This document shows positions 44,607 through 55,162 of a DNA stretch of 64,000 bases, one piece after another. The position numbers and the translations under genes were made by a program. Source of the DNA: JANSXG01 sp024743075 (lineage in GTDB: Bacteria > Planctomycetota > Phycisphaerae > Phycisphaerales > UBA1924); assembly GCA_042140185.1 (NCBI GenBank), contig CP159477.1, forward strand, positions 1,426,001 to 1,490,000, read 5' to 3'. The first letter of the stretch is position 1, and each line of letters starts with the position of its first letter. The notes under the pieces were generated by a model. The model did not search any database, had not been told where the DNA came from, and saw only the letters and a list, made by a program, of their open reading frames with translations.

Positions 44607-46010
44607 ATGGCGTACTACACCAAGCTCGGAACCATCCCGAAGAAGCGTCACACCCAGTTCCGTCGCCCGGACGGGGCGCTCTACTCCGAAGAAGTCTTCG
44701 GCACCGAAGGCTTCGTCGGCCCGACCTCCACCCTCTACCACATCCACCCGCCCACCCAGGTGACCGGGTGGAAGACCCTGTACCGGACCGCGCCGGAGTA
44801 CGTGGAACAGGAAGTGATGCGCATGCGTCACCTCGTCTCCAAAGGGCTGCCCGTCGACGGCGACCCGGTAACAGGACGCAAGGTCGTCCTCGGCAATTCG
44901 GATGTGGAACTCGGTATCTGCCTCCCGGCAGAGTCCAAGACGCCGTACTTCTACAAAAATGGTCAAGGTGACGAGTGCCTGTTCATCCACCACGGCTCGG
45001 GCGAATGCCGCACCATGTTCGGCACCCTGAAGTTCGGCCCCAAGGACTACATCGTCATCCCGAAGGGCACGATCTACCAGATCGAGTTCGACCCGCTCGC
45101 CGACGAGGATCGCCCGAACGGCGTCAGCGAGGACGAGATGCCGTTCGGCAAGTTCCTCGTCATCGAGACGTGCAACGCCAGCCACATCGCGCCGCCCCCC
45201 GGCTACCTCTCCAAGAAGACTTCACAGTTCCTCGAGCATGCGCCCTACTGCGAGCGTGACCTGCGCTTGCCGGAGATGCCCATGACCTGGGACGAGGACG
45301 GCGAGTTCGAAGTCCGCGTCAAGGCGCGCAACTGCATGCACTCGTACACCTACCACTACCATCCACTGGATGTCGTCGGCTGGGATGGCTGCTACTACCC
45401 CTACTGCTTCAACGTGGACGACTTCAGCCCGATCACCGGCGAGCTGCACATGCCGCCGCCGATTCACCAAACCTTCGAAGCGCACAACTTCGTGATCTGC
45501 TCGTTCTGCCCGCGCATGCTCGACACACACCCGCGGGCGATCAAGGTGCCCTACAACCACTCGAACCTCGACTCGGACGAAGTGCTGTACTACGTCGAGG
45601 GCAACTTCGGCTCGCGCAAGGGCATCGATATCGGCTCCTTCACCTGTCACCCGCAAGGCATCCCTCACGGGCCCCACCCCGGCACGATCGAAGCCTCGAT
45701 GGCGCACGACTACACCGCGGAGCTCGCGGTTATGGTCGATACATTCCGTCCGCTCTTCCCGACCAAACTCGCGGTCGAGATGGACGATCCGAAGTATCCC
45801 GCCAGTTGGGAGGGCGAGCACTTCCCCGGCGCTTCCAAGTCACGCCTGAACGGCAAAGCCGGCAAGCCCCGCTTCCCCGCGACGCAGGACGACAACGCCG
45901 AACTCGTCCGCGTCGATCAGATCGATGTTCGCAGTGGCAAGCCGGCGGGTCGCCCCCACGAGCAGCCCGGAAGCCCCAACGACACCATCGAGACGCCCGC
46001 TCACCAGTAA
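44607..46010 (+). CDS. hmgA: Homogentisate 1,2-dioxygenase
   Basis: Opens the aromatic ring of homogentisate with O2 to maleylacetoacetate in tyrosine breakdown. 467 residues, slightly longer than the usual 430-445. The cupin-type core is well kept: HHGSGECRTMFGTLKFGPKD, YHYHPLDVVGWDGCYYPYCF, MPPPIHQTFEAHNFVICSF, PYNHSNLDSDEVLYYVEGNF and FTCHPQGIPHGPHPG, which contain the iron ligands. ATG 44607 follows AAAGGTGA; an upstream in-frame GTG (44565) gives no useful extension. No other tyrosine catabolism gene is adjacent. Confidence 0.9.
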   Translation: MAYYTKLGTIPKKRHTQFRRPDGALYSEEVFGTEGFVGPTSTLYHIHPPTQVTGWKTLYRTAPEYVEQEVMRMRHLVSKGLPVDGDPVTGRKVVLGNSDVELGICLPAESKTPYFYKNGQGDECLFIHHGSGECRTMFGTLKFGPKDYIVIPKGTIYQIEFDPLADEDRPNGVSEDEMPFGKFLVIETCNASHIAPPPGYLSKKTSQFLEHAPYCERDLRLPEMPMTWDEDGEFEVRVKARNCMHSYTYHYHPLDVVGWDGCYYPYCFNVDDFSPITGELHMPPPIHQTFEAHNFVICSFCPRMLDTHPRAIKVPYNHSNLDSDEVLYYVEGNFGSRKGIDIGSFTCHPQGIPHGPHPGTIEASMAHDYTAELAVMVDTFRPLFPTKLAVEMDDPKYPASWEGEHFPGASKSRLNGKAGKPRFPATQDDNAELVRVDQIDVRSGKPAGRPHEQPGSPNDTIETPAHQ

Positions 46011-46055
46011 CCTGATTCCGTTTGTCGCACCGTAGACCTTCACCGGAACCACACG

Positions 46056-47963
46056 ATGATCAAGACGACCACCGTCAGATGCCTCGCCCTCTGCACCGCG
46101 TTGTGCCTCGCCGTCCTCGCCGCCACCCCGTCGACAGCCTTCGCTCAGTCGCGACCCGATAGCCGTCGTGGCCAAGCAAAGGATCCGGTTCAATCAGCGC
46201 TGGATGAGGCGATCCGGGCCGAGCTGAAGCGACTGGTATGGACGGATGAGGGCCAATTGACTCCGGCCGGCTTCGGCACCGCCCTTCGTGAGGTGGACGC
46301 GCTCCAGCAGCAGGCGGCGTGGTACATCGAGGAGTCCAACACGGATCTCTTCCGCGAACTCAGTCGGACCGAGCGTCTGCTTCGCCTCATGGTCGAGGGG
46401 CGCCAGACACAGAACAGCGATCTCTGGTCAATGCTCGTCGAGCACCCCGAGCTTGCGGACGCGGTCGCGTTTACCCTGCAGCCCGGTCGGGACCAACTCG
46501 GCGACGCGATGCTCGTGCTCGACTCGCTCCGTCGCCAGTTCGGGGCCGAGCGTCTGGCGGCTTATGCGAACCTCACCGCCGCCATCTGCGCGGTTCACGA
46601 CCAACCTCGATCCGCGCCGGGACGCAACCCAACGGCCTCCGCCAGTCCGAACGAGATCTGGGCCTACTACGTTCGCTACGAAGACAGGATGGCCCTCGGC
46701 GTGAAGTCGATGCCCGCCGACCTGCTCGCCCACGTGGTCGATACGACCGCCTCCGTCGCCGAGATGCAATGGGCGATGGAGCGCTACGGTCGGGACCCGC
46801 AGGTCGGAAACAGGTACGCCGAAATCTCCTACGACGACAACGCGCTCAACGAAGGCCAGAGCAAACGCATCGACGCCGAGCAGTACACCCTCCAGAACAT
46901 CCGGCGTGTCGGCGGCGTGTGCTCGGAGCAGGCCTACTTCGCGGCCCATGTCGGCAAGGCGATGGGAGTCCCCACCGTGGAGGTCTCGTCGATCGGCTCG
47001 ACCATGGCCCACGCATGGCTCGGATTCCTCCGCGTTCGCGGCCGCCAGGCGGTATGGGACTTCGAAAGCGGTCGCTATGACGAGTACAAGAAATATGTCG
47101 GCTCGTACCGGGATCCGCTGGCCGGAGGAGAACAACCCGAGGGCCATGTCGCAATCCTCTCCCAGATAGTCGGGACAACGCCGGAACAGATCCAGGTCGC
47201 GGTCGCGATGCACGACGCCGCGGCGGCCCTCGCGGAATTCGAAGAGAACTCAGACGCCCCGACGATCGCCCTGAAACTCGATGTCGAGCAGAGCGTGGCT
47301 CCGGTCCGGGTAGCCGACGATGCCGGAATCAGCGAATTACTGACCGCGGCGTTCAAATCGACCGGTGCGGAGCGCCGCATCTGGGATCTTGCCGGAAGAC
47401 TCGCACGAGACCGGCGAATCGCCGGAGACGATCTCGAAGCGATCTTTGCGTTCCTCGAACGACTCTGCGGGCGAAACGAGGCGAGTTATTTCGCGACCAC
47501 CGCGCCTCAACTGCTCTGGGCTCTCGAAGACAGTCGCGTGCAGGCTCGCATGTACGACCGCGTCGCACGGGCGGTACGCAATGTTCCCGGCCAGGAAGCC
47601 GAGGTCCGCTTCCTCCAGGGCGACGGATTCCGCGACCGCGAGATGTACCAGGAAGCGATGAACGCGTACCTGCTCCCGACCAAGTACCGCAACCTCGACG
47701 GCCCGTGGACCGTCGAGGCGGTGGACCGGATCACCGCGCTCCTGAACACGACTGGCAAAATGCAGCATCTCCCCGATCTGCTCGCAGATATCTTCCGTCG
47801 GGTCCCGCGGCCGAGCACGGAGGGGTCGTTCGCGCAGCGCCGCGGCTCGGTCTGGGCCCAAGTCGGGGAGCGGTACCATCGCTCGCTGGTCCTGAACGGC
47901 CGAACCAACGAAGCCCAGAACGTGCGAAGGCAGCTCGATACGATCGTCCGCGTCGTACCGTAA
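46056..47963 (+). CDS. Exported transglutaminase-like protein
   Basis: A 635-residue exported protein. The signal peptide (ALCTALCLAVLAATPSTAFAQ) precedes a long helical N-terminal region. A transglutaminase-like core is suggested by VGGVCSEQAYFAAHVGKAMG (Cys), STMAHAWLGFLRVRG (His) and VWDFESGRY (Asp), which give the Cys-His-Asp triad in order at about residues 285-350. The C-terminal third is helical and repeat-like. Role unknown: peptidase, cross-linker or inactive scaffold are all possible. It lies 45 bp after hmgA on the same strand. Confidence 0.72.
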   Translation: MIKTTTVRCLALCTALCLAVLAATPSTAFAQSRPDSRRGQAKDPVQSALDEAIRAELKRLVWTDEGQLTPAGFGTALREVDALQQQAAWYIEESNTDLFRELSRTERLLRLMVEGRQTQNSDLWSMLVEHPELADAVAFTLQPGRDQLGDAMLVLDSLRRQFGAERLAAYANLTAAICAVHDQPRSAPGRNPTASASPNEIWAYYVRYEDRMALGVKSMPADLLAHVVDTTASVAEMQWAMERYGRDPQVGNRYAEISYDDNALNEGQSKRIDAEQYTLQNIRRVGGVCSEQAYFAAHVGKAMGVPTVEVSSIGSTMAHAWLGFLRVRGRQAVWDFESGRYDEYKKYVGSYRDPLAGGEQPEGHVAILSQIVGTTPEQIQVAVAMHDAAAALAEFEENSDAPTIALKLDVEQSVAPVRVADDAGISELLTAAFKSTGAERRIWDLAGRLARDRRIAGDDLEAIFAFLERLCGRNEASYFATTAPQLLWALEDSRVQARMYDRVARAVRNVPGQEAEVRFLQGDGFRDREMYQEAMNAYLLPTKYRNLDGPWTVEAVDRITALLNTTGKMQHLPDLLADIFRRVPRPSTEGSFAQRRGSVWAQVGERYHRSLVLNGRTNEAQNVRRQLDTIVRVVP

Positions 47964-48107
47964 TCGGTTTCGCCAACAGACGGCCGATGCCGCTTTTTCG
48001 TCTGGGAGTCGTCGGAACGATGTCGCTTCTGCTTGTGTGAGGTCCGCCCCCGATTTAGCATCTGGCGGGCTCCCGTCGTGAGCCCCCCGCCGCCCGATAG
48101 GAGCAGG

Positions 48108-51100
48108 ATGCGAAGAGGACGGAACGGATACCAGGCCCCGGTGAAGCGCACACGCCTGAGCGCAGCCGCCTGCGTGCTCGCCGCATCAGGTACTGTTTTC
48201 GCCTCGCAGCCCGCGCCAGGGAAGCCAATCGACGGCCGCTCATTCTCCGGTGTCAGTCTCCCGAGCTCGCCCCAGTCGTACCCCGTCGCGTTCGGCGCAA
48301 CACGGGCCTGGAGTTGGGCCGAGGCATCCGAAGTCGGCGGCACGGATCGCCTGCTGCTCGAGGGCGATGTCAGGGTCGAGATCGGCGGCTACGACTTTAC
48401 CGCTACCCGCGCCGTCATTTGGATCGAACCGGTACAGATCGTTTCCGCTTCGGCGCGCGGGCTGCGGCGGACCAACTGGCAATCTATTTCGAGAATGTGC
48501 GTGACCCCGGAGGATCGCCCGGGCCACAGCCGGGCGTCGGTCAGAGCGCGGACCGACTGCTCGTCACCGGCCTGATCGTTCGGCAGCAAGCCGGGATCGC
48601 CCTTCGAGCTGACGACATCCGAAGCGGACGCCCCGAGCCCGATCGGCAGAACGCATCGTCGGCCGCCTCGCTCAATCGTGAGGGCGAAGCCCGGCTCGCA
48701 ACTTTCCTCGCCTCGATTCAGGACGGCCCGCAGGCTCCGGGATCGCTCGAGCGTCCCGTTCGCACGGACGTCGTGGTCGAACGCGTCCCCCCTATCGATC
48801 CATACGCACTCGCCGACACGGAGTCCTTCCAGGACACCCGCCCCGAACAGCCCGTGAACCCCGGTTCGGTCGTCCAGCCCGGCCCAACGCTCGGCACGGT
48901 CACGTTCAGTTCGCCGGAGATCATCGTCGCCCCGGACCAGGACGGTGCCGGCTACGCTGTCATGTTCACCGATGGCGTGGGTGTGACCTACGAACTCGAC
49001 GGACGCTCCGGCTCTCGCCAGCTCACCGCCGAACGAGCCGTCGTGTTCCTCGAGGATGGGGTCGAAGCCGGCGGCGGCACATTTCGGTCCAACGAAGTCG
49101 CTGGCGTCTACCTCGAGGGCGACGTCAATCTGATCGCCGTGGACACGCCCGCGAGTCTGCGCGGCGAACCGACCGGTCTCGGAGAGCCCAACCGCTACAC
49201 CCTGCGGGGCTCGCGGGTGTACTACGACCTCCGTTCTGATCGCGCAGTCCTGCTCGACGCGGTCTTCTGGACATACGACGCTTCGCGCGGCATGCCGCTC
49301 TACCTGCGAGCCGAATCCATCCGCAAAGAGTCGGACAACCAGTTCGCCGCCGACAACGCCAGACTGGCGAACGTCGCTTTCGCAGACCCGCACTTCTCGA
49401 TCGGCGCGGATTCGGTCACCCTGACCCGTGCGCTCGTCCCGACGGCTCGTTCGCCAACGCGGTCGACGCGAAGGGTGTCGGCTTCCGTGTCGGCGACCTC
49501 CCCGTTCTGCAGCTGCCACGAGTCGAGGGCGAACTGCGCCCAACCCCGCTCCGCCGACTGGCATTCGAGAGCGATGCGGGTTCACCGGTGCTCCGGACCG
49601 AATGGGATCTCTATTCAATTCTCGGCGTCGATGCGGCTCCGGCGAACAGCGCGTCGTTACTCGTAGACGGCTACCTGGATCGCGGCGTCGGCGTCGGCGC
49701 GGATCTTTCTTGGGGAACCAGCGACACCGATGGCTCGATCTTCGGGTACTACATCCACGACAGCGGCACCGACCGATTCACCACCGGCGAATCACTCGAC
49801 CGCAACGGCGAGAGCCGAGGCATCGTTCGCGCAAGCGGACGCTACCGGCTCGACGAAGTATGGACGCTCTTCGGCGAAATCACCTACGTTTCGGATGAAG
49901 GGTTTGTCGACTCGTTCTTCGAACGAGAGGCCGAGGTCGGACGCGAGTTTACCAGCAGGCTGTTCGTGCGCCGCGTCGACCCGAACGGTCCGCAGAACAC
50001 CGGGCTGACACTCGAGGCGAACACAAACCTCAACGATTTCCTGATCAACGAGCACCTGCTCCAGAGCCCCGGCTTCCAGACCGAGCGGCTCCCCGAGGCC
50101 GCCTACTCGGTCGTCGGGGACGATATCTTCGGCGGCGCGCTCACCTACTACGGAGAAACCCGCGCGGGCGTGCTCAGACTCAACCTCGCCGAGAACGATC
50201 TTCGGGAGCAGGGTTACACAAACGCCATCGCGCAGGACGCCTTCGGCATCAACGCCAACCAGACGGTCGCCGATCGCCTCCGCGCCGAAGGGTACAACTC
50301 GTCCGAAATCCTACGCTTCGACTCTCGACACGAGATCGAAGCGCCCATCCGTCTGGACGAGCGTGGCGCGTGGAACCTGACGCCATTCGCCGTCGGACGC
50401 TTCACAGCCTACGACACAGACTTCGACGAATTCCGCACGGCATCCGGTTCGGAAGAGCAGGACGAGTACCGCCTCTGGGCGCAGTCGGCGCACGCCTCGG
50501 CACTTCGATCGTGAAGGTCGACAACTCCTTTGGCAGCGAACTCTTCGATCTGACCCGCCTCCGCCACATCGTCGAGCCGACGGCCACCGTCTGGTTCTCC
50601 GAGTCATCCCTCGACAACGGCTCGTTGCCCATCTACGACGAGACCGTCGAAGGTATCGCCGATGGCTTCTCGTACCGCGTGGGGCTGAGGAATACCTGGC
50701 AGACGAAGAGAGGCCCGTCCAACGCGATGCGCAGCGTCGACTGGCTCGTTCTCGACACTTCCTACACGTGGTCCGACGATGACACCCAGATCGACTCGCC
50801 GTACGGCCGTTTCATCGATTACCGCCCGGAGTACTCCAACTTCGGCGAGTTCGCGTCGGTTCGCGCTTCGATGCTTCTCACCAACGCCTTGGCGTTGACG
50901 ACCGACTGGACCTACGACACCGATGCCAGCGAGACGCGTCGGATCTCCACCGGGGCCCTCGTCGACCACGGCTACGGCTACAGCAGTTTCTTCGAGTACC
51001 GGTCCCTCGACGTCATCGATTCCGACCTGCTCCAGGCGGGCTCGCGCTACGAACTCACGCGGAAGTACGCCGTCGAGATCTTCGGAACCTGGAACCTCGA

Positions 51101-51347
51101 TCGGGACGAGTTTCAGACCATCGGCAGCAGGATCGAACGCCGGTTCCCGCAGTGGACGCTCGACGTCGGCCTCGACTACGACAATATCGACGACAGCGTC
51201 TCGCTCGGCGTCTCCGTGCGGCCGGTCGGGCTCGCAAGCGAAACGCGGACCCGCGTGTTCACCCAGGACGAGGACGCCATCGATGTGCTCGCCAGCCCGT
51301 CACGGCTCCGTGCGACGCGCCTGAACTCTGGCCCGTTTGATCGCTGA
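48108..51347 (+). CDS. lptD: LPS-assembly outer-membrane protein LptD (three frameshifts)
   Basis: LptD places lipopolysaccharide in the outer leaflet of the outer membrane. The sequence gives four overlapping fragments that join in order. First: signal peptide (SAAACVLAASGTVFASQ) and an OstA-like start, LLLEGDVRVEIGGYDFTATR. Break 1 near 48455-48465 leads into AAADQLAIYFENVRDPG and more OstA-like repeats (TAERAVVFLEDGVEAGGG). Break 2 near 49437-49442 leads into DGSFANAVDAKGVGFRVGD. Break 3 near 50476-50482 leads into VGARLGTSIVKVDNSFGSEL and the C-terminal barrel strands. Each step looks like one missing base, so three in a row restore the starting frame. Repaired length is about 1080 residues. 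ATG 48108 has AGGAG. Confidence 0.82.
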
Positions 51348-51375
51348 GATCGAGGCTGGGAAGACGCTGCTGGCC

Positions 51376-51410
51376 AAAAACGAAACAAGCCGCGCCTCAT
51401 CGGCACGGCT
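51376..51410 (-). terminator. Terminator after rplU
   Basis: On the minus strand a 9-bp stem with a 5-nt loop (51388-51396 with 51402-51410, one G-T pair) is followed by TGTTTCGTTTTT. Confidence 0.85.
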
Positions 51411-51443
51411 CGCTCACTCATTACTGAATCCGCGATCGCCTGA

Positions 51444-51800
51444 TCAGGCGTTGATCTCGGTCACCTTGACCTTGAGGAAACGCTGGCGGTGGCCCTGCTT
51501 ACGACGGTACCCCTTGCGACGCTTGAACTTGATCACGTCGATCTTCTCGCCCTTGTACTGCAGCGAATCGACCGGCTGGCCGGTGTTCTTGTCGGTGTAG
51601 GTGTTGCGGATGATCTCGCCGACCACCGTGGCACCCTCGACATACGGGCTGCCGAACTTGGCGTCGTCGCCGCCGATCGCGAGGATGCGATCGAAGGTGA
51701 TCGAGGAGGCGTCATCCGCGATGTCACGCAGGTCGATGGTGATCTCGTCACCGACCGAAGCCTTGATCTGGGTTCCGCTGTCTTCGATGATGGCGTACAT
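51444..51800 (-). CDS. rplU: 50S ribosomal protein bL21
   Basis: 118-residue large-subunit ribosomal protein. It starts MYAIIEDSGTQIKASVGDE, carries the family's beta-barrel (FDRILAIGGDD, VVGEIIRNTYTDKNTG) and ends in the basic tail KFKRRKGYRRKQGHRQ with VKVTEINA. ATG 51800 has GGAG at 6 nt. The usual partner rpmA (bL27) and obgE are not next to it; a terminator follows directly, so it is a single-gene unit. Confidence 0.96.
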   Translation of the reverse strand: MYAIIEDSGTQIKASVGDEITIDLRDIADDASSITFDRILAIGGDDAKFGSPYVEGATVVGEIIRNTYTDKNTGQPVDSLQYKGEKIDVIKFKRRKGYRRKQGHRQRFLKVKVTEINA

Positions 51801-51968
51801 CTGACGCTCCTTGCCTGAGAACGCCTTTTCGGCGTGATCTGACTGACTAAGACGGCCGCGCACCGCCCGCCTCGTGCGGGAACCGGACGCTGGCGCGAGT
51901 CGGGCAGGATAGACATTTCAAGCACGGAACGCAAGTTCTCACGACGGGCCAAGGCCCGAAAACCGCCC

Positions 51969-52577
51969 TTATACGCCGCCGGGAGCAGCCACCGGACGCC
52001 AGCACGCCTCCAGCGGAGCATCGAGATCGGTCGCGAGCTCGGCCAATCCGTCTGAATCCAGGTCTGCAAGAGGCGTGAACACCCGGATTGCCTCGCCACC
52101 GCTCGTATGCAGGGCTTGGTCGAGGCCCGCCAGTTCGGTCACGAGGGCCGCTTGCTCCGTGACCCGATGGAGAGCCTCAAGGTCGCCCCCAACGCTGATC
52201 GGCCAGATGACCCGCTCGCACCGGTGATCCGCCGCCATCTCGACCGCGTGCAGCAGAAGCGACGCGACACTCAAGCGGTGTCGCGTGGTGAACTGCTCCT
52301 GCACGAAGACATCGCGGAAACCGAAGAGTTTCGCCTGACGATCGACCATTTCGGCCCGGTTCCGGGCCGAAATCGCTCCGGGCACGTAAGGCGGCTCGTC
52401 GGCGAAAAGCCCGGAGCCAACACCCGGCAGCCATCCGTAAACGACCGACCGTCCCATTCCGGCCGATTCAACCCCGTCCGCCTCCGACTCGATCATCAGC
52501 GAGGCGATGAGGGAGGCGTAACCTCCATTGTGGATGATCAGAGAGGCCGGTGTTGAATCGTTGACGGGCTCTGGCAT
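51969..52577 (-). CDS. QueC-like protein lacking catalytic motifs
   Basis: A 202-residue protein that can be lined up by eye with QueC along its length. The PP-loop SGGLDS is replaced by NGGYAS (in SLIIHNGGYASLIASL). The middle TTRHRLSVASLLLHAVEMAA corresponds to the QueC PARNTIFLSYALGYAE segment, and the later FTPLADLDSDGLAELATDL corresponds to RTPLLRLTKPEIIRRGMDL. The four zinc Cys of QueC are absent. This points to a diverged, probably non-catalytic paralogue or a related ATP-binding protein. Start ATG 52577 has a TAATCT hexamer 7 nt upstream and no Shine-Dalgarno. The true queC lies 3.6 kb away. Confidence 0.55.
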   Translation of the reverse strand: MPEPVNDSTPASLIIHNGGYASLIASLMIESEADGVESAGMGRSVVYGWLPGVGSGLFADEPPYVPGAISARNRAEMVDRQAKLFGFRDVFVQEQFTTRHRLSVASLLLHAVEMAADHRCERVIWPISVGGDLEALHRVTEQAALVTELAGLDQALHTSGGEAIRVFTPLADLDSDGLAELATDLDAPLEACWRPVAAPGGV

Positions 52578-52665
52578 GGCACTGAGATTATCGGATCTCC
52601 GGACTCGGCGCATCGAAAAGGGCGACCCGGCGGGCCGCCCTTGCTGGGATACAGTGCGTGCTGGC

Positions 52666-54906
52666 TCAGCGGGCGGCGTGCGATGACGCAGCCTTCTCCC
52701 CGTACACCTTGGAGCGCAGGAGCAGCAGAGCCGTCTCCAGTTGTGGATCGTTGCCTTTGGTCAGCAGATCCTGCGGGTTCGGACGATCGGCATCGGCGAT
52801 CGGGCGCCCGTTCTCATCCAGTTCGATGACATCGGCGTCCTGACGCAGACGCAACGACTCACCGACCTGGTCGGGGAGCATCTCCACGACCACATCGGGC
52901 TGAATGCCCCACTGCGAGCGGTCTCGGTCTTCGCTGCGATGGATAAGCCGACCATCGGGGAGTTTGTAGAAGTGCGTCGTCAGCTTGAACGCCGCGACGC
53001 CTCCGCGAAGCGTATAGACGTTTTGCACCGACCCCTTGCCGAACGTGCGGTCGCCCACGACGATCGCGCGATCGTAGTCTTGAAGTGCGCCCGCCACGAT
53101 CTCAGAAGCCGAGGCGGAGCCGCCATTGACCAGTACGACCAGCGGAACATCGGGCAGTTCGGCCCGGCCCGCCCGGAGGCGCTGACGCTCGACAACGCGA
53201 CCGCGACCGTCTTCCTGTGTCACCACGTTGCCGGATGAATCGATGAAGAAGTTCGCGACCGCGACGGCCTCGCTCAGCAGTCCGCCCGGGTTGTATCGCA
53301 GATCGAGGATCAGGCCCTTCAAGTTGTCGCGCCCACCGGTGCGCATCTGGCGAACGGCCTCGCGGAGTTCCGCCGAGGTGGTCTCGTTGAACTGCGTGAG
53401 TCGGATGTACCCGATGCCGGCGTCCGGATCGATGTAGTAGTCCCAGTCCGTCTCGCGCGGTCCCGAGCGGTCCCAGCCCTTGCTGGCATAGATCGGGATG
53501 GTGGCGCGCCGCAACGTCACTTCGATGAGCTCTTCGTTGCCCTCACGCTCGATTGAGAGTGTGACAGGTGTGCCGTTTGGCCCGGTGATCTTGTCGACCG
53601 CCTGCGAGAGCATAATCCCCAGCGTGTCGAACCCGTCGATCTTGCGGATGATGTCGCCCGCACGGATGCCGGCGCGGGCCGCCGGGGTACCGGACAGCGG
53701 CGTGACGACCTGCAGCTCGAGCGCGTCGTTCAGAGAGATCTGGATGCCGACACCGGTGAATCTCCCCTGCGTGCTGCGGTTGAATCGAGAGAGTTCGTCC
53801 GGCCAGATGATGGACGAGTACTCGTCCAGTCTGTTCATCGCACCGTTGCCGAACTCGTGCAGCATCGCCTCGGTAGCGATCTGGGTCGTTTCGGCGTTGA
53901 TCCTCATCGTGGTTTGAATCACGGTGTGGATCGTCTGGATGGACTGGTTGGCGTCGACATCGCGTCCGCGTCGCGCGTTGATGTACTGCTTCGATTCGTC
54001 GATGCCAGCCAGGAATGCTTCGACGGCGTCCTCGTCTGCGAGTTTCGGGAACGCCGCGGCGAGGTCCTTCGTCCTCGCCATCGTCGCGAGCGCGTCGAGA
54101 CCGCCGATGGTCATGTCGTACGCGCTGATGCCGTCGACATGGAAATCATTTGCCCGGTATATCGACTCGAGGACCATAAAATCGGTTACGCCGTCGAGTT
54201 TCTCATGCCAATCGTCGGCCAGACCGTTGTAGGGCGGCAGCGCGTCTTTCCCGGCCTCGACCCGTTGAGCGGACTGCATCTCGTGCAGACGCTTGGGCAC
54301 GTACAGGCGGAGCATCAGCAAACGCTGGTTCAGTCGATCCAGATCGTCGGAGTACCGCCCCGACTCCTCGAACAGGATGTTCAGCCGGTTGTACAGGCCG
54401 TGGGCGTCGAGCCACTCGCCCTCCTCCTCGTGCCGTTTCGCGGCTTCTTCCGCATCGTTCAGCACGCGACGAACGGTCGGCTCGTCGAGGACCGCCGCCT
54501 TGTTGATCGAGAACTCGTACAACTCGACCACGCTCATAAGGGCGTCACTGAGGGCGGTCTCGGCCGGATACTCCGCCAGAGTCGCTTCCGATTCCGCGAT
54601 GCGCTCGTCGCGCATCTGCTCGCGCGACTCGATGTTCCGCCGGTACTGGTCGATCGCTCGACCGAACTCCATGAGCGCGGGATCGTCGAAGTCAGATGGC
54701 AGCGACTGCAGCAGTTCGAGGGCGTTGTCGCCCTGGCCCGAGTCAGCCGTGGACCAGAGGTGAGCCGACCACTCCGCGAGCCGGTCCCCCGTCACGATCT
54801 GGCCGGGGGCGGCCTGCGTCGTCGCGGGGGTGGAAAGGCCGGCGAACAGCGTCACAACCCCGAGGGCGGTGGATGCCAGCAGCGTGCGAACGGAAACCTT
54901 GGTCAT
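52666..54906 (-). CDS. S41 family C-terminal processing peptidase with PDZ domain
   Basis: A 746-residue exported protease of the CtpA/Prc type. The signal peptide ends near TTQAAPG. A helical N-terminal region of about 350 residues, longer than in CtpA, is followed by a PDZ domain (GRFTGVGIQISLNDALELQV, GIRAGDIIRKIDG) and the S41 core: GIGYIRLTQFNETTSAEL, GLILDLRYNPGGLL, the Ser of NGGSASASEI (about 597-601) and the Lys of TFGKGSVQ (about 624). It likely trims periplasmic or outer-membrane proteins. ATG 54906 has GAGG upstream. Confidence 0.92.
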   Translation of the reverse strand: MTKVSVRTLLASTALGVVTLFAGLSTPATTQAAPGQIVTGDRLAEWSAHLWSTADSGQGDNALELLQSLPSDFDDPALMEFGRAIDQYRRNIESREQMRDERIAESEATLAEYPAETALSDALMSVVELYEFSINKAAVLDEPTVRRVLNDAEEAAKRHEEEGEWLDAHGLYNRLNILFEESGRYSDDLDRLNQRLLMLRLYVPKRLHEMQSAQRVEAGKDALPPYNGLADDWHEKLDGVTDFMVLESIYRANDFHVDGISAYDMTIGGLDALATMARTKDLAAAFPKLADEDAVEAFLAGIDESKQYINARRGRDVDANQSIQTIHTVIQTTMRINAETTQIATEAMLHEFGNGAMNRLDEYSSIIWPDELSRFNRSTQGRFTGVGIQISLNDALELQVVTPLSGTPAARAGIRAGDIIRKIDGFDTLGIMLSQAVDKITGPNGTPVTLSIEREGNEELIEVTLRRATIPIYASKGWDRSGPRETDWDYYIDPDAGIGYIRLTQFNETTSAELREAVRQMRTGGRDNLKGLILDLRYNPGGLLSEAVAVANFFIDSSGNVVTQEDGRGRVVERQRLRAGRAELPDVPLVVLVNGGSASASEIVAGALQDYDRAIVVGDRTFGKGSVQNVYTLRGGVAAFKLTTHFYKLPDGRLIHRSEDRDRSQWGIQPDVVVEMLPDQVGESLRLRQDADVIELDENGRPIADADRPNPQDLLTKGNDPQLETALLLLRSKVYGEKAASSHAAR

Positions 54907-55150
54907 GTGCGTACCTCGTGGGTGAACGTCCCTGTTGCGGTTACACCGCATCCTATGGTGTACGTGCCGGACCGTCCTCCGGTTTGCCCCGACACGCCCC
55001 GTCCCGCGAAAATCGGCTGTCGACCGCCCGCAAGTCCATCAAGGCCGGCAGACGGGCCCGTGGCCTTCCGGTCGGGCAGTAGTTGTACCGGCTGGTGAGT
55101 CTGAGGCGGCAGTTCTCGGGCGGACCGGATCCCGAAGTCCCGGTCGGACG

Positions 55151-55156
55151 TATACT
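55151..55156 (+). promoter_or_regulatory. -10-like hexamer TATACT, 6 nt before GTG 55163
   Basis: TATACT (five of six to consensus) is followed by 6 nt and the GTG of the small membrane protein; no Shine-Dalgarno or clear -35 is seen. Confidence 0.5.
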
Positions 55157-55162
55157 CGATCC

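Noticed and set aside
47964..48010. Possible terminator after the transglutaminase-like gene
   Set aside because: A T run is present, but the only stems are 4-6 bp with poor loop geometry.
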